DNA from: Syntrophobacteria bacterium
Lineage (GTDB): Bacteria > Desulfobacterota > DSWW01
Assembly (NCBI GenBank): GCA_030145435.1
Contig: JAQYVQ010000173.1
Span: forward strand, 1-23,946
Length of the DNA stretch: 23,946 nt
Direction: 5' to 3'
Position 1 is the stretch's first letter. Each line of letters begins with the position of its first letter. Both the position numbers and the translations under genes were made by a program. This document shows positions 6,978-17,525 of this stretch, piece by piece. The notes under the pieces are model-generated. The model ran no database searches. It was not told where the DNA came from and saw only the letters and a program-made list of their open reading frames with translations.

Positions 6978-7457
6978 ATGCAACCGAGTCAAGTAATAGG
7001 ACGAAGGAAGGGCCCCGTTGTCGGCCTGTTCGTTTCCCTTTGTGTCATCCTCGCCTCGCCTCTCGTTTCAGGGACGGAGCCGGCGGAGAAGCCGGTGGGC
7101 GAAAGCCGGGAAGCCCCTGAATCGCAGGTATGGGTAACGTACTACTATACGAGCTACCGATGTGCCACCTGCAAAAAGTTGGAGACCTACTCACGACAGG
7201 CGATCGAAGAGGGTTTTCCCGCGGAGATCGAAGAAAAGAAGATCGTTTTCCGCACCCTCAATCTGGACGAATCGGAGAACAGCCGGTACGTGGAAGACTA
7301 CAAGCTGGTCACCAAATCCCTGATCGTCTCCTTGAATCGAAACGGCAAGGAGATCAAGTGGAAGAATCTGCCCGACATCTGGAAACTTGTGGGGGATCAG
7401 GAGAAATTCAGGGAGTATGTCCAGAGAGAGACCCGGGACTTCTTAGAGGAACGCTAA
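6978..7457 (+). CDS. Exported CxxC thioredoxin-like protein, ArsF family
   Basis: A 159-residue exported protein. A basic N-terminus and hydrophobic segment (about 13-32) form a signal peptide or anchor. A strand YYYTSYRCATCKK then places a CATC redox pair at C62-C65. The pattern of charged helices and a weak C-terminal beta-hairpin fits the family named after ArsF of the ArsEFG nitrophenylarsenical system. ATG 6978 is chosen because AGGAGG sits nine bases upstream; a TTG at 6948 overlaps the permease and is less likely. The stop is directly followed by the next start. Inferred role: a periplasmic thiol redox partner of the following membrane protein. Confidence 0.8.
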   Translation: MQPSQVIGRRKGPVVGLFVSLCVILASPLVSGTEPAEKPVGESREAPESQVWVTYYYTSYRCATCKKLETYSRQAIEEGFPAEIEEKKIVFRTLNLDESENSRYVEDYKLVTKSLIVSLNRNGKEIKWKNLPDIWKLVGDQEKFREYVQRETRDFLEER

Positions 7458-8159
7458 ATGTCTTTCATCCTCTCGGTGGCATCGGCCTTCTGGCTGGGTG
7501 TTCTGACCTCCATCAGCCCCTGTCCGCTGGCCTCGAACGTGGCAGCCATATCCTATCTCACCAAGGAGGTGGATCAGCCGCGCCGTGTGCTCCTTGCCGG
7601 CATTCTCTACAGCCTGGGAAGGGTGATCACCTACGTGGGGTTGGGGGTGCTGATCGCGGGATCGCTCATGAGCATTCCCAAGGTCGCCTTCTTCCTCCAG
7701 ACCCGGATGAACCAGATACTGGGACCGGTCCTGGTTCTGGCCGGAGTGTTCCTCCTGGGCTGGATTCGGCCCGGATTCAGCGGGTTGAGCGCCTCGGAAC
7801 GAACCGCCTCACGGCTCAAGGCCCTTGGATACGCCGGGGCCCTGCTGCTGGGCCTGCTCTTTGCCCTGTCCTTTTGCCCTGTTTCAGCCGGGCTCTTCTT
7901 TGGCAGCCTCATTCCCCTCGCGCTGCAGCAAGGCGCTCCTGTCGCGCTCCCCATTGCCTACGGCCTGGGGACGGGACTGCCCGTTCTGGGGTTCGCACTC
8001 GCCATCGCCCTCGGCATCAAGGGCCTGAGCCGGGCCTTCGAAAAGACCTCTCAACTCGCCTCCTTGCTGCGCAAGCTGACCGGTTGGGTCTTCGTCCTGG
8101 TGGGGCTGTACTACATTCTTTCCCACCTTCTCCTGCCCCTGCTGCGCACGGTCGCCTAG
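7458..8159 (+). CDS. DsbD/CcdA-like membrane protein, ArsG family
   Basis: A 233-residue protein with six predicted membrane helices and the size of CcdA, the membrane core of DsbD. Cys22 in SISPCPLASN and Cys140 in SFCPVSAGLFFG occupy the two symmetry-related positions that carry electrons across the membrane in CcdA. NCBI-style naming calls this type an ArsG-family aromatic arsenical efflux permease; mechanistically the cysteines suggest electron delivery to the exported CATC protein. It starts at the base after the ArsF stop, so the two are coupled. It is the last gene of the arsR operon. Family is confident; whether it moves arsenicals or electrons cannot be decided here. Confidence 0.82.
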   Translation: MSFILSVASAFWLGVLTSISPCPLASNVAAISYLTKEVDQPRRVLLAGILYSLGRVITYVGLGVLIAGSLMSIPKVAFFLQTRMNQILGPVLVLAGVFLLGWIRPGFSGLSASERTASRLKALGYAGALLLGLLFALSFCPVSAGLFFGSLIPLALQQGAPVALPIAYGLGTGLPVLGFALAIALGIKGLSRAFEKTSQLASLLRKLTGWVFVLVGLYYILSHLLLPLLRTVA

Positions 8160-8285
8160 AGATGGCAAGGTTCTTTTCCGTCCTCCATCCTCCATCCTTC
8201 AGCGCCACCCGCCGCATCGCTTCATAGGCCCCAAATAGCTAAGATTCTTGGGAAAAAGTGTCGATGTACCCCCCAGAGCAGGGGG

Positions 8286-11012
<2,727 letters not shown>

Positions 11013-11024
<12 letters not shown>

Positions 11025-12083
11025 CTCCATCAGCTTGTCCAGCTTGTCCGTTACGTCGCTCACACGGATTCGATCGATGGCGGCCGGGTTGCGTACGCGT
11101 CTTCCCCACGATACCTGGTCGACCGTCTTGCCGAGCTCCGCTTCCAACGCTTCCGGGTATTTGTTCACGACCCATTGCCGGCTTAAGTAGGGGCCCGTGC
11201 GCATTGAGTTGGATGTAGCGTACAAGCCGATCACCGGTGTCCCGACCGTCGTAGCCATGTGGACCGGCCCGGAGTCGGGCGCGATGAGGACGTGGGCCTC
11301 ATCCAGCAACGTCAGCAATTCCTTCAGGCCGGTCTGACCGATCAGGTTCGTCGGTGTGTGTCTGGTGATCCTGCAGATTTCGTTCCCGTACTCCGTTTCC
11401 ATGGTTGTAGATCCCCCTGTCAGGATGACCCGCATGTCGTGTTTTTCAACGGCATGGTCGGCCACCGCCGCGTACCCTTCCACGCTCCAGTTGCGCCAGT
11501 TGCGATACCGAGAGGTCGAGCAGGGGCTGATGACAAGGGTCCTTGTGTCGGTCTGTATGTGTTTCGCGGTGAATTCTCTGGCCCTGTCCGGGATCGGAAT
11601 GTCCCACCGAAGGTTTGGTTCCTTGATGCCCAGGGCCTCTGTGAAGCCGAACAGGCCGTCCATCACGTGTTGGTTCTTCTTCGCCTCGATTCGATCCGTC
11701 GTGAACAACCATTGGAAGTCCCGGGCGCGGGCACGATCGAAGCCCAGCCGGACGGGACAGGAAATCAACCGGCTCGCCGTGCTGGAGCGGAGGGAGGCCT
11801 GCATGTGAACCAGGAGGTCGAAGGCCCTGCCTTGCATCTCCCGGCGCAGATCACGGTAGGCTCGCCAGCCTCGAGACTTGTCCAGGATATTGAAGGTCAC
11901 GCCCGGAATGTCCCCGACCAGAGTGGATTCGAGCTTTCCGATGACCCAGGTGATGTTCGTGGTCGGCCAATGGTCCTGGATGGCCCGCACAACCGGCACG
12001 GAGTGACAGACGTCCCCCACCGCCGACAGTCGGAGGATGCAAATGCTTTTCGGTTCGGATGTGAAGGACAGAACCTGTTTCAC
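11013..12083 (-). CDS. Glycosyltransferase family 9 (LPS heptosyltransferase-like)
   Basis: A protein of about 356 residues with a GT-B fold, related to WaaC/WaaF/WaaQ, which add core sugars to lipid A-Kdo at the cytoplasmic membrane face. The N-terminal motif LRLSAVGDVCHSVPVVRAI, the central VISPCSTSRYRNWRNW and the donor-site IAPDSGPVHMAT are all present. The frame is open to a start at 12149, but that would run 56 bases into lptG. GTG 12083, just after the lptG stop, gives the normal family beginning. It is the last gene of the envelope operon and ends inside the kinase stop region. Whether it moves heptose or another sugar is not readable. Confidence 0.85.
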
Positions 12084-12093
12084 CTTTGACCTA

Positions 12094-13185
12094 TCAATGA
12101 ATCGCCTGTGACTCGACACGAAGTAACAGGTAGATGCCCAGGGCGGCAAAGAGTATGTTGGCGGCCCAAGCCGCTACCAGAGGATGCAGCAGGCCTGTCT
12201 GACCGATCGATACGGTGACGGCAAAAAGGACCCAGAAGGTGAACCCGAGAACCAGACTCATGCCCACCGCCGCGGCAAGCCCCCCAATGCGAGGCAGGCG
12301 CAAGGCGAAGGGGATTCCCAATAAGGCCGTGATGATGTTGAGGACAGGGAACGAAATCTTCACCTGGAGATCGACACGATACGGGGTTGAATCATACCCT
12401 TCCGACTCGATCTTCCGGATGTAGCGCGTGAGCTTCCTTAAGGGCATCTCATCGGTCTCCGTGCGAAGGACCTCGAAGTCTTCCGGGGTTTCCTTGAGAT
12501 CGATGCTCTTCCGGTCTGCGCGCGTTATCTCGATCAGTTCGCCCGATCGAAACGTTCTCTCCACCACATCATAGAAGAACCATTGACCCTCCTCCCAGGT
12601 CGCCCTGGCCGCATCGATCCGTTTCGAGAGCTGGAAGGGTCTTACGACCGTGAACCAGGTGACCCCCTGCATCTCCTTCTTGGCAGGCAGAAAGGAGGCG
12701 ATCTTGTAGAAGCCCTCTTCCCCCTTGTACCAGACCCGATCGCGGACCATCATGCTGAAAGGGACATGCCCTTCGATGACGACCCTACGAATGTACTCGG
12801 CGTGCTGGAAGGCGGGGGACACGACGAATTCGTTCAGCAGAAAGGCGCCGAGACTCACCAACAGGGACATGCCCAGAAAGGGGGCTGCGATGCGCGATAC
12901 CGGGATGCCGCTCGTCCGCAGGGCCAGGATCTCGTTGTGCCTCGTCATCAGGCCGAGTGTGAGGAGGATGGCCAGCATCATCGTGGCCGGGACGATCTGG
13001 TAGACAATCAGGGGAATCTTGTACAAGAGAAAGAGCACGATCCACTTGATATCGGGACTGTACCGAAGGAGGAAATTGAGTCGGTCGAACAGATCGATGA
13101 CCAGATAGAGAGCCACTCCGCCGGACAGACAGAGCAAGAAGAGCCGGAGGAATTCTCTCACCAGGTATCGCGTCAGGAGTGACAA
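12094..13185 (-). CDS. lptG: LPS export permease LptG
   Basis: A 363-residue member of the LptF/LptG (YjgP/YjgQ) permease family. With LptF it forms the membrane core of the LptB2FG ABC exporter, which extracts LPS from the inner membrane. Two N-terminal helices, a third and fourth around 60-120, a periplasmic beta-jellyroll (about 130-270) and two or three C-terminal helices match the family. The cytoplasmic coupling segment (MTRHNEILALRTSGIPVSRI) carries the conserved E-L-A-L-R/K-A-x-G-type motif. Start is TTG 13185, supported by AAGGAG seven bases upstream. I assign LptG rather than LptF by order after the longer paralogue. LptB, LptC and LptA are not in the window. Confidence 0.85.
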   Translation of the reverse strand: MSLLTRYLVREFLRLFLLCLSGGVALYLVIDLFDRLNFLLRYSPDIKWIVLFLLYKIPLIVYQIVPATMMLAILLTLGLMTRHNEILALRTSGIPVSRIAAPFLGMSLLVSLGAFLLNEFVVSPAFQHAEYIRRVVIEGHVPFSMMVRDRVWYKGEEGFYKIASFLPAKKEMQGVTWFTVVRPFQLSKRIDAARATWEEGQWFFYDVVERTFRSGELIEITRADRKSIDLKETPEDFEVLRTETDEMPLRKLTRYIRKIESEGYDSTPYRVDLQVKISFPVLNIITALLGIPFALRLPRIGGLAAAVGMSLVLGFTFWVLFAVTVSIGQTGLLHPLVAAWAANILFAALGIYLLLRVESQAIH

Positions 13186-13215
13186 AAAAATGCTCCTTCT
13201 CTGTTCTTCTTCGAG

Positions 13216-14412
13216 TCAGAACCCGTCGCGGAACCGTCGCTGAACGGCTTCCTGAAGGTTCCGGACGAGCTGCGCATACGCGTCGAGCACTTTCAACGGC
13301 TTTTCCTCGGCCTTTCTCCAGGTGAGATACACGCCCATCGTTCCCAGGACCAGATTGGGGAGCCATGCGCCAAGGGAAGCCGGGATGTACCCCGAAAAGG
13401 TCAGTCCTGAGCCCACCTGCATGAGGACGAAAAAGAGAAGCATCACCACGATGCTCAACGAGAATCCGGTGTATCGACCCGCCTGCTGGGAAAGCAAGGC
13501 GAGAGGCACCCCCAGCGTGCAGAAAACGATTGCCGCGAAAGGGAAGGCGAGCCGCTGGTGGTAGTTCAGCCCAAGTTTTAGAGCCTCTTTTTTATCATGA
13601 GTGCCCTCCAGGATCTCCTTCCGGAGTTCGGGCAGGGTAAGCTCCTCCATCTGTCGCTTTCGCCCCTTGCCAGCCCCCCGGGGTATCAGCATTTGTCCTA
13701 TGTTGATCTTCACCCGATACCGTTCGAAACGAGCGACCTGATAGATCCCCCGGGTATCCCCCAAGCGATGAATGGCGCCGTTCTTCAGGAGGAGGGCAAT
13801 CGTTCCTTTCTCTGCATTCCCGTGCACCTCCCCCTCCTCGGCGAAATAGTAAACCGGTTGTTCGGTGAGGGTCTGGTCCGAAATGAAGACCCCCTTGACC
13901 AAGCTCTGCTCCGGAACGACGTTCTCCACGTAGATGACGAAGTTTGGCAGCGCATCGAAGAAGACACGCTCCTTCAGCCCCACAAAGAGGTTCTGGGTAG
14001 CCATGGAAAAGAACATGGACTGGAACGTGCGTGTGGAGTGCGGTCCTACCCATCCGGTCAGGAAGAGGGAGACCGCCGATATGAAGACACCGAAGGCATA
14101 CACAGGGGGCAGGCACCTGTAGAGACTCACCCCGCAGGCCTTGAGGGCATACATCTCGTTTTCCGACTGGATTCGGCTGAAGGTCAGAAGCACGCCCAGG
14201 AGCAAGGCCATGGGCAAAGTGAACACGAAGAAGCTCGGCAGGAGGCAGCCGAAAATCTTGAACACATCGGTGACCGACACCCCTTTGCGGACGATCCATT
14301 CGACGATCCGCATCACCTTCTCCATGAGAAGGACCATGGTGAAGGCCAGCAGGCCTACACCGAAGGAGGGGACGAGATCTCCCAGAAGAAACCGAAAAAG
14401 GAGAAGGGGCAT
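13216..14412 (-). CDS. lptF: LPS export permease LptF
   Basis: A 398-residue LptF/LptG-family permease, partner of the following lptG. Helices at about 5-30 and 50-80 lead to the cytoplasmic coupling motif SENEMYALKACGVSLYRCL. A large periplasmic jellyroll domain and three C-terminal helices (FAAIVFCTLGVPLAL and following) complete the fold. The frame is open 61 codons upstream of ATG 14412, but that part is a shadow of the glycosyltransferase gene. The chosen ATG lies 8 bases after that gene's stop, with AGGAGGG 12 bases upstream. It is slightly longer than typical because of a basic C-terminal tail. The LptF/LptG split is inferred from order. Confidence 0.85.
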   Translation of the reverse strand: MPLLLFRFLLGDLVPSFGVGLLAFTMVLLMEKVMRIVEWIVRKGVSVTDVFKIFGCLLPSFFVFTLPMALLLGVLLTFSRIQSENEMYALKACGVSLYRCLPPVYAFGVFISAVSLFLTGWVGPHSTRTFQSMFFSMATQNLFVGLKERVFFDALPNFVIYVENVVPEQSLVKGVFISDQTLTEQPVYYFAEEGEVHGNAEKGTIALLLKNGAIHRLGDTRGIYQVARFERYRVKINIGQMLIPRGAGKGRKRQMEELTLPELRKEILEGTHDKKEALKLGLNYHQRLAFPFAAIVFCTLGVPLALLSQQAGRYTGFSLSIVVMLLFFVLMQVGSGLTFSGYIPASLGAWLPNLVLGTMGVYLTWRKAEEKPLKVLDAYAQLVRNLQEAVQRRFRDGF

Positions 14413-14420
14413 AAGGGTCT

Positions 14421-16043
14421 TCAACCCTCCTTTTTCTCCAGCAATGCAAGCCTGTCCAACATCAATTCCAGCCGACGGTGAAAGATCATATCCTTGATCT
14501 GTTGATTCGTGTGACGGGTCTTCAGGTTGTAGACCTGATCGATCAGTCGGTACCCTTCGGGTATCTCCTCGTCGAGATCGATAATTCTCGCACAATACGT
14601 GTGATCGATCTCCTCCAGGGGGTGCTGTTTCGTGTAGCCGACCACATTCGCCCCCGGCAGGAGGAAGCGGTAGAGTTCGTGTTTGATCAAGTACGGCCTG
14701 GAGGGGAAATAGACGGTCTTCCCCTGTAACTCCCTGCGCGCCTCCTCACTGTACTGGCGGGAGAAGGGGTCGAGGAAAAGGCTGGCGGTCAGCAGGGCGC
14801 CGAGGGCGATCAGCGGGAGCAGGAACCTTCCGACCTCGATGCGGGCCAGGGAGAAGAGGGACAGCGCAAAAAGGAGGAGGGGGACAAGATAATTCTTCCA
14901 GGAGAACAGCCGCGCACCAAAGGCATGCTCCACTTCCCACTGGACCCAGAAGGTAACGAGAAACATAAAGGCCGCAACGACGAGCGTGATCCGGAACCAG
15001 ACGGCGGGCAGGGCTTGCCATCGGAGGGCAAGCAAGACGGAGAGGGCCGCGCACGTGGGCAGGATGTAGTTCTCCTGGCGCTGGGTCGGGATGGAGTAGA
15101 TGATCAGGAAGCCGAGGACATAGAGCCAGAGCTGTTTTTCGTGGGGGGCGAGTTGTTTTCGCCGCCTGACGGTGTCGATCACGAGGCCCAGCAGGACGAC
15201 CGCGTACAGGCCGGCGTTGGCGAAGTCCCCCAGCCAGAGCCGCCACAGCGCATACGAACCGCTGTACAGCCCGGTCCAGAAGTTGGTGAGGTTGAACTTG
15301 CCCACATTCTCTTTCATCAAGAACTGAGAAAGGACCTTCTCCGGATACGGATCGAACACCAGCCAGAGTGAAAAGACCCCCAGGCCGAGGAGGACCGCGC
15401 CCGTGAAGAACACCCCGTATCGCTTCAGGAACGCAAGGGGCTTGAAATCGGCCCGGTACAGGAGGACGAGCCCCAGGGCGAAAGCGCCGACAAAGATCAG
15501 AAAGAAGGATTTGTACAACGCGGCCATTCCGAAGCAGAAGCCGCAGAGGAGAGTGTTGCGCACCGTCGTGGAATCCGCCTGGAACATGATGACCAGGGGA
15601 AGGAACAGGAAGAGCGTTTCCGGTGCGTTCGTCAGGAAGGGGCGTCCGTGCTGGATGGTCGAAAGAAACCCCAGGTAGATCAATCCCGCCACGAGGCCGG
15701 TCCGCGCATCGCCCGAGAGCTTTCTCGTGAACAGGCCGATGAGGAGGGCGATGGCGAAGGAATACAACACGATCGGCCCGCGCAGGGTCCATGGGTTCCA
15801 GTACTTCCCCCACCCGGACGTGAGGATCCCCTGCCAGAAGAGCATCGGCGGTTTCGTGTTGTTGATCCCCCGGTCCCAGACGAGGGGCAGCATTCGTCCG
15901 CTTTCCGCTGTCACGCGGGCGATCTGGAGATAGGGGGGTTCATCTCCGATCTTTGGGATGTGGATCGAATCCAGGCCGTAGAGATACGCCGTGAGTGCCA
16001 CGAGCGGGCCGATGATAAAAAGGGCGACATTGAATTTACGCAT
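14421..16043 (-). CDS. Glycosyltransferase family 39 (PMT/ArnT-like) membrane protein
   Basis: A 540-residue GT-C-fold inner-membrane glycosyltransferase with about eleven membrane helices. The first periplasmic loop holds GDEPPY (D34-E35, the catalytic acid region) and NNTKPPMLFW (K64-P-P), as in ArnT, which moves aminoarabinose from undecaprenyl phosphate to lipid A phosphates. A hydrophilic C-terminal domain of about 110 residues follows the last helix, as in ArnT-type enzymes. It uses lipid-linked sugars at the periplasmic face. The operon with LptF/LptG and phosphatases suggests lipid A or core as acceptor. No arn sugar-biosynthesis genes are near, so the donor is unknown. It starts 6 bases after the phosphatase stop. 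Confidence 0.83.
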   Translation of the reverse strand: MRKFNVALFIIGPLVALTAYLYGLDSIHIPKIGDEPPYLQIARVTAESGRMLPLVWDRGINNTKPPMLFWQGILTSGWGKYWNPWTLRGPIVLYSFAIALLIGLFTRKLSGDARTGLVAGLIYLGFLSTIQHGRPFLTNAPETLFLFLPLVIMFQADSTTVRNTLLCGFCFGMAALYKSFFLIFVGAFALGLVLLYRADFKPLAFLKRYGVFFTGAVLLGLGVFSLWLVFDPYPEKVLSQFLMKENVGKFNLTNFWTGLYSGSYALWRLWLGDFANAGLYAVVLLGLVIDTVRRRKQLAPHEKQLWLYVLGFLIIYSIPTQRQENYILPTCAALSVLLALRWQALPAVWFRITLVVAAFMFLVTFWVQWEVEHAFGARLFSWKNYLVPLLLFALSLFSLARIEVGRFLLPLIALGALLTASLFLDPFSRQYSEEARRELQGKTVYFPSRPYLIKHELYRFLLPGANVVGYTKQHPLEEIDHTYCARIIDLDEEIPEGYRLIDQVYNLKTRHTNQQIKDMIFHRRLELMLDRLALLEKKEG

Positions 16044-16049
16044 CGGAGC

Positions 16050-16658
16050 CTATCGGGATCGGGGGATGTAAGATTCGATGAAGCGAGCCTTGTCCGTGTC
16101 CTTTTGAAAGCTGTCAAAGCCTGCCAACAGCATGGCCTCCAAGCGTGCGCACCTTTTGGACCATCCCTGGAACTCCATCCGGTAGATGGCGGCATGCAGG
16201 CCGGTTCTGCCCACCCCGTGCTCGCAGTGGATCAGAACCGGAAGGTTCGCCTCATCGGACATGATCTCGAGGAAGGCATCCACGACCTCGGGGGGCGGCA
16301 CCTGGTCCGTGGCCAGATGGGCGTACCTGACCCCGGCTTCGCCCAGTGCCTCGGCTTCAGCGTCCACCTCGGGCGAGTCGTTACGGAAGTCCACTACGGT
16401 CCGGATCCCCAGGCGCTTGCACTCCCCTACAAGCTTCCGCGGATCGTATTCCGCGGAGCGGTAGAGACGGCCCGGGTCCACCACGGCATAGCGGCCCATG
16501 GCGACCCAGTACCCCAGGTATCCCCCGATGCCGACCAGGAGGAGGACGATCGTGATGAGTACCACCGAGCGCGGACGCAACCCGGGTCCGGTCAGGGAAT
16601 CGTTCGGCCGCGCCCCGGAATCACTCTTCGGCTCGTGGTGGTTCTCGCTTTGGGTCAT
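16050..16658 (-). CDS. Membrane-anchored CX5R (dual-specificity type) phosphatase, paralogue 1
   Basis: A 202-residue protein. A polar, basic N-terminus precedes one membrane helix (about 32-54). The soluble domain opens with PGRLYRSAEY and IRTVVDFRND, as in DSP/Siw14-like phosphatases. The P-loop is HCEHGVGRTG, with Cys145 as nucleophile and Arg151; D118 in HLATDQVPPPE is a plausible general acid. By the positive-inside rule the basic N-terminus is cytoplasmic and the catalytic domain periplasmic, which would exclude ordinary cytosolic tyrosine-phosphate substrates. ATG 16658 has GGAGAG five bases upstream. Next to a GT39 enzyme and LptFG, the substrate could be lipid A phosphate or a polyprenyl phosphate; this is inference. 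Confidence 0.8.
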   Translation of the reverse strand: MTQSENHHEPKSDSGARPNDSLTGPGLRPRSVVLITIVLLLVGIGGYLGYWVAMGRYAVVDPGRLYRSAEYDPRKLVGECKRLGIRTVVDFRNDSPEVDAEAEALGEAGVRYAHLATDQVPPPEVVDAFLEIMSDEANLPVLIHCEHGVGRTGLHAAIYRMEFQGWSKRCARLEAMLLAGFDSFQKDTDKARFIESYIPRSR

Positions 16659-16679
16659 CCGATCTCTCCAGCTTCCGAC

Positions 16680-17255
16680 TCATTGAGCCATCTGCACGGC
16701 CACTTCCTCGGGGACGGCCCGGAAGCGCTCGCGCAGTTGTTTTTGGAGCGCAGGGTATCGGAGTGAGATGTGATAGTAGCGATTCATCTCACGGAGGGCC
16801 TTCTCCAGGGGCCAGCCTTGCTCCTCGACCCGGTAAAGGACCGTTACGATGCCGCTTCGATCTCCCCCGCCGTGGCAGTGAACGAGGATGGGCAGATTGC
16901 TCTTGTCTGTCAGGATCGGCCGGATGGTTTCCCACTGCCCCTCTCCAAGGCCCTTCGCCGCGCTGAACGGAACATGATATATTTTGATTCCGTAGCGTTC
17001 TGCGAGTTCCTTCTCGTAGGGAGGAACGCCGCCTCTCATAACAAGGATGCTCTTGAACCCATATTCTTGAATCCACTTGTCCAACTGGGCCTCGCTGGGC
17101 TGACCGGACCGGTACATCTTGCCCGGAACGACGGTGCCGAAGTTCTTCTGCATGCCAAAATCCCACCCGATGCCGGCAGCCAGCAAACCAATCAGCACCA
17201 CCCATATCCCGAGCAGCCATCGGCTTGTTGTCTTCGTGTTCCCACCGCTTGACAC
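16680..17255 (-). CDS. Membrane-anchored CX5R phosphatase, paralogue 2
   Basis: A 191-residue protein with the same plan as its neighbour: a short basic N-terminus, one membrane helix (about 13-32), and a soluble CX5R phosphatase domain starting VVPGKMYRSGQPS. The P-loop is HCHGGGDRSG with Cys127 and Arg133. At the position of the general acid the protein reads YHVPFSAAKG, with no Asp, so chemistry or substrate may differ from paralogue 1. GTG 17255 is the only sensible start, with AAAGG upstream. It is the first gene of the six-gene leftward operon, 21 bases ahead of paralogue 1. The two arose by duplication but have diverged widely. Confidence 0.78.
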   Translation of the reverse strand: MSSGGNTKTTSRWLLGIWVVLIGLLAAGIGWDFGMQKNFGTVVPGKMYRSGQPSEAQLDKWIQEYGFKSILVMRGGVPPYEKELAERYGIKIYHVPFSAAKGLGEGQWETIRPILTDKSNLPILVHCHGGGDRSGIVTVLYRVEEQGWPLEKALREMNRYYHISLRYPALQKQLRERFRAVPEEVAVQMAQ

Positions 17256-17344
17256 AGGATCAGCCTTTCTGGCCGTAGCGCTTCATGGCCGTGTCGACGG
17301 ATATAGTCATGAATCGAAACCCTCCGCAGCACGAATGCGTTTCG

Positions 17345-17428
17345 TTAGATCCCCCAGTCGGGTCCGAGCAGATAGCCTCCATTGATGATCACGCAGGCGC
17401 CGTTCACGTAGGAGGCCTTTGCGAGACT
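17345..17428 (-). pseudogene. C-terminal remnant of a short-chain dehydrogenase
   Basis: The minus strand reads SLAKASYVNGACVIINGG and ends YLLGPDWGI followed by TAA at 17345. This is the standard C-terminal end of SDR-family oxidoreductases (LASxxASYVNGxxxxxDGGY). Upstream of about 17430 the similarity stops within a few codons, with no nucleotide-binding or Tyr-x-x-x-Lys region. Only about 27 codons survive, squeezed between the GGDEF gene and the phosphatase operon. It marks a deletion or rearrangement junction. Confidence 0.65.
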
Positions 17429-17467
17429 CTGCCTAGTCTGCTGGGCACGGGGGCCGGTGTCAAGTGA

Positions 17468-17501
17468 TGTCGGGCGTGATGGGATGTTGGGTGTGATGAG
17501 A
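17468..17501. repeat. Two imperfect 17-bp tandem copies
   Basis: TGTCGGGCGTGATGGGA is followed directly by TGTTGGGTGTGATGAGA, identical at 14 of 17 positions. It sits between the dehydrogenase remnant and the end of the GGDEF gene. It may be a scar of the event that removed the dehydrogenase. Confidence 0.45.
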
Positions 17502-17525
17502 GGGCTCAGAAAGAGATCGGTGGAA

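Noticed and set aside
14421..16043. An assignment as ArnT proper (polymyxin resistance).
   Set aside because: The motifs are shared across GT39/PMT enzymes and no aminoarabinose synthesis genes are nearby, so the specific gene name is not justified.
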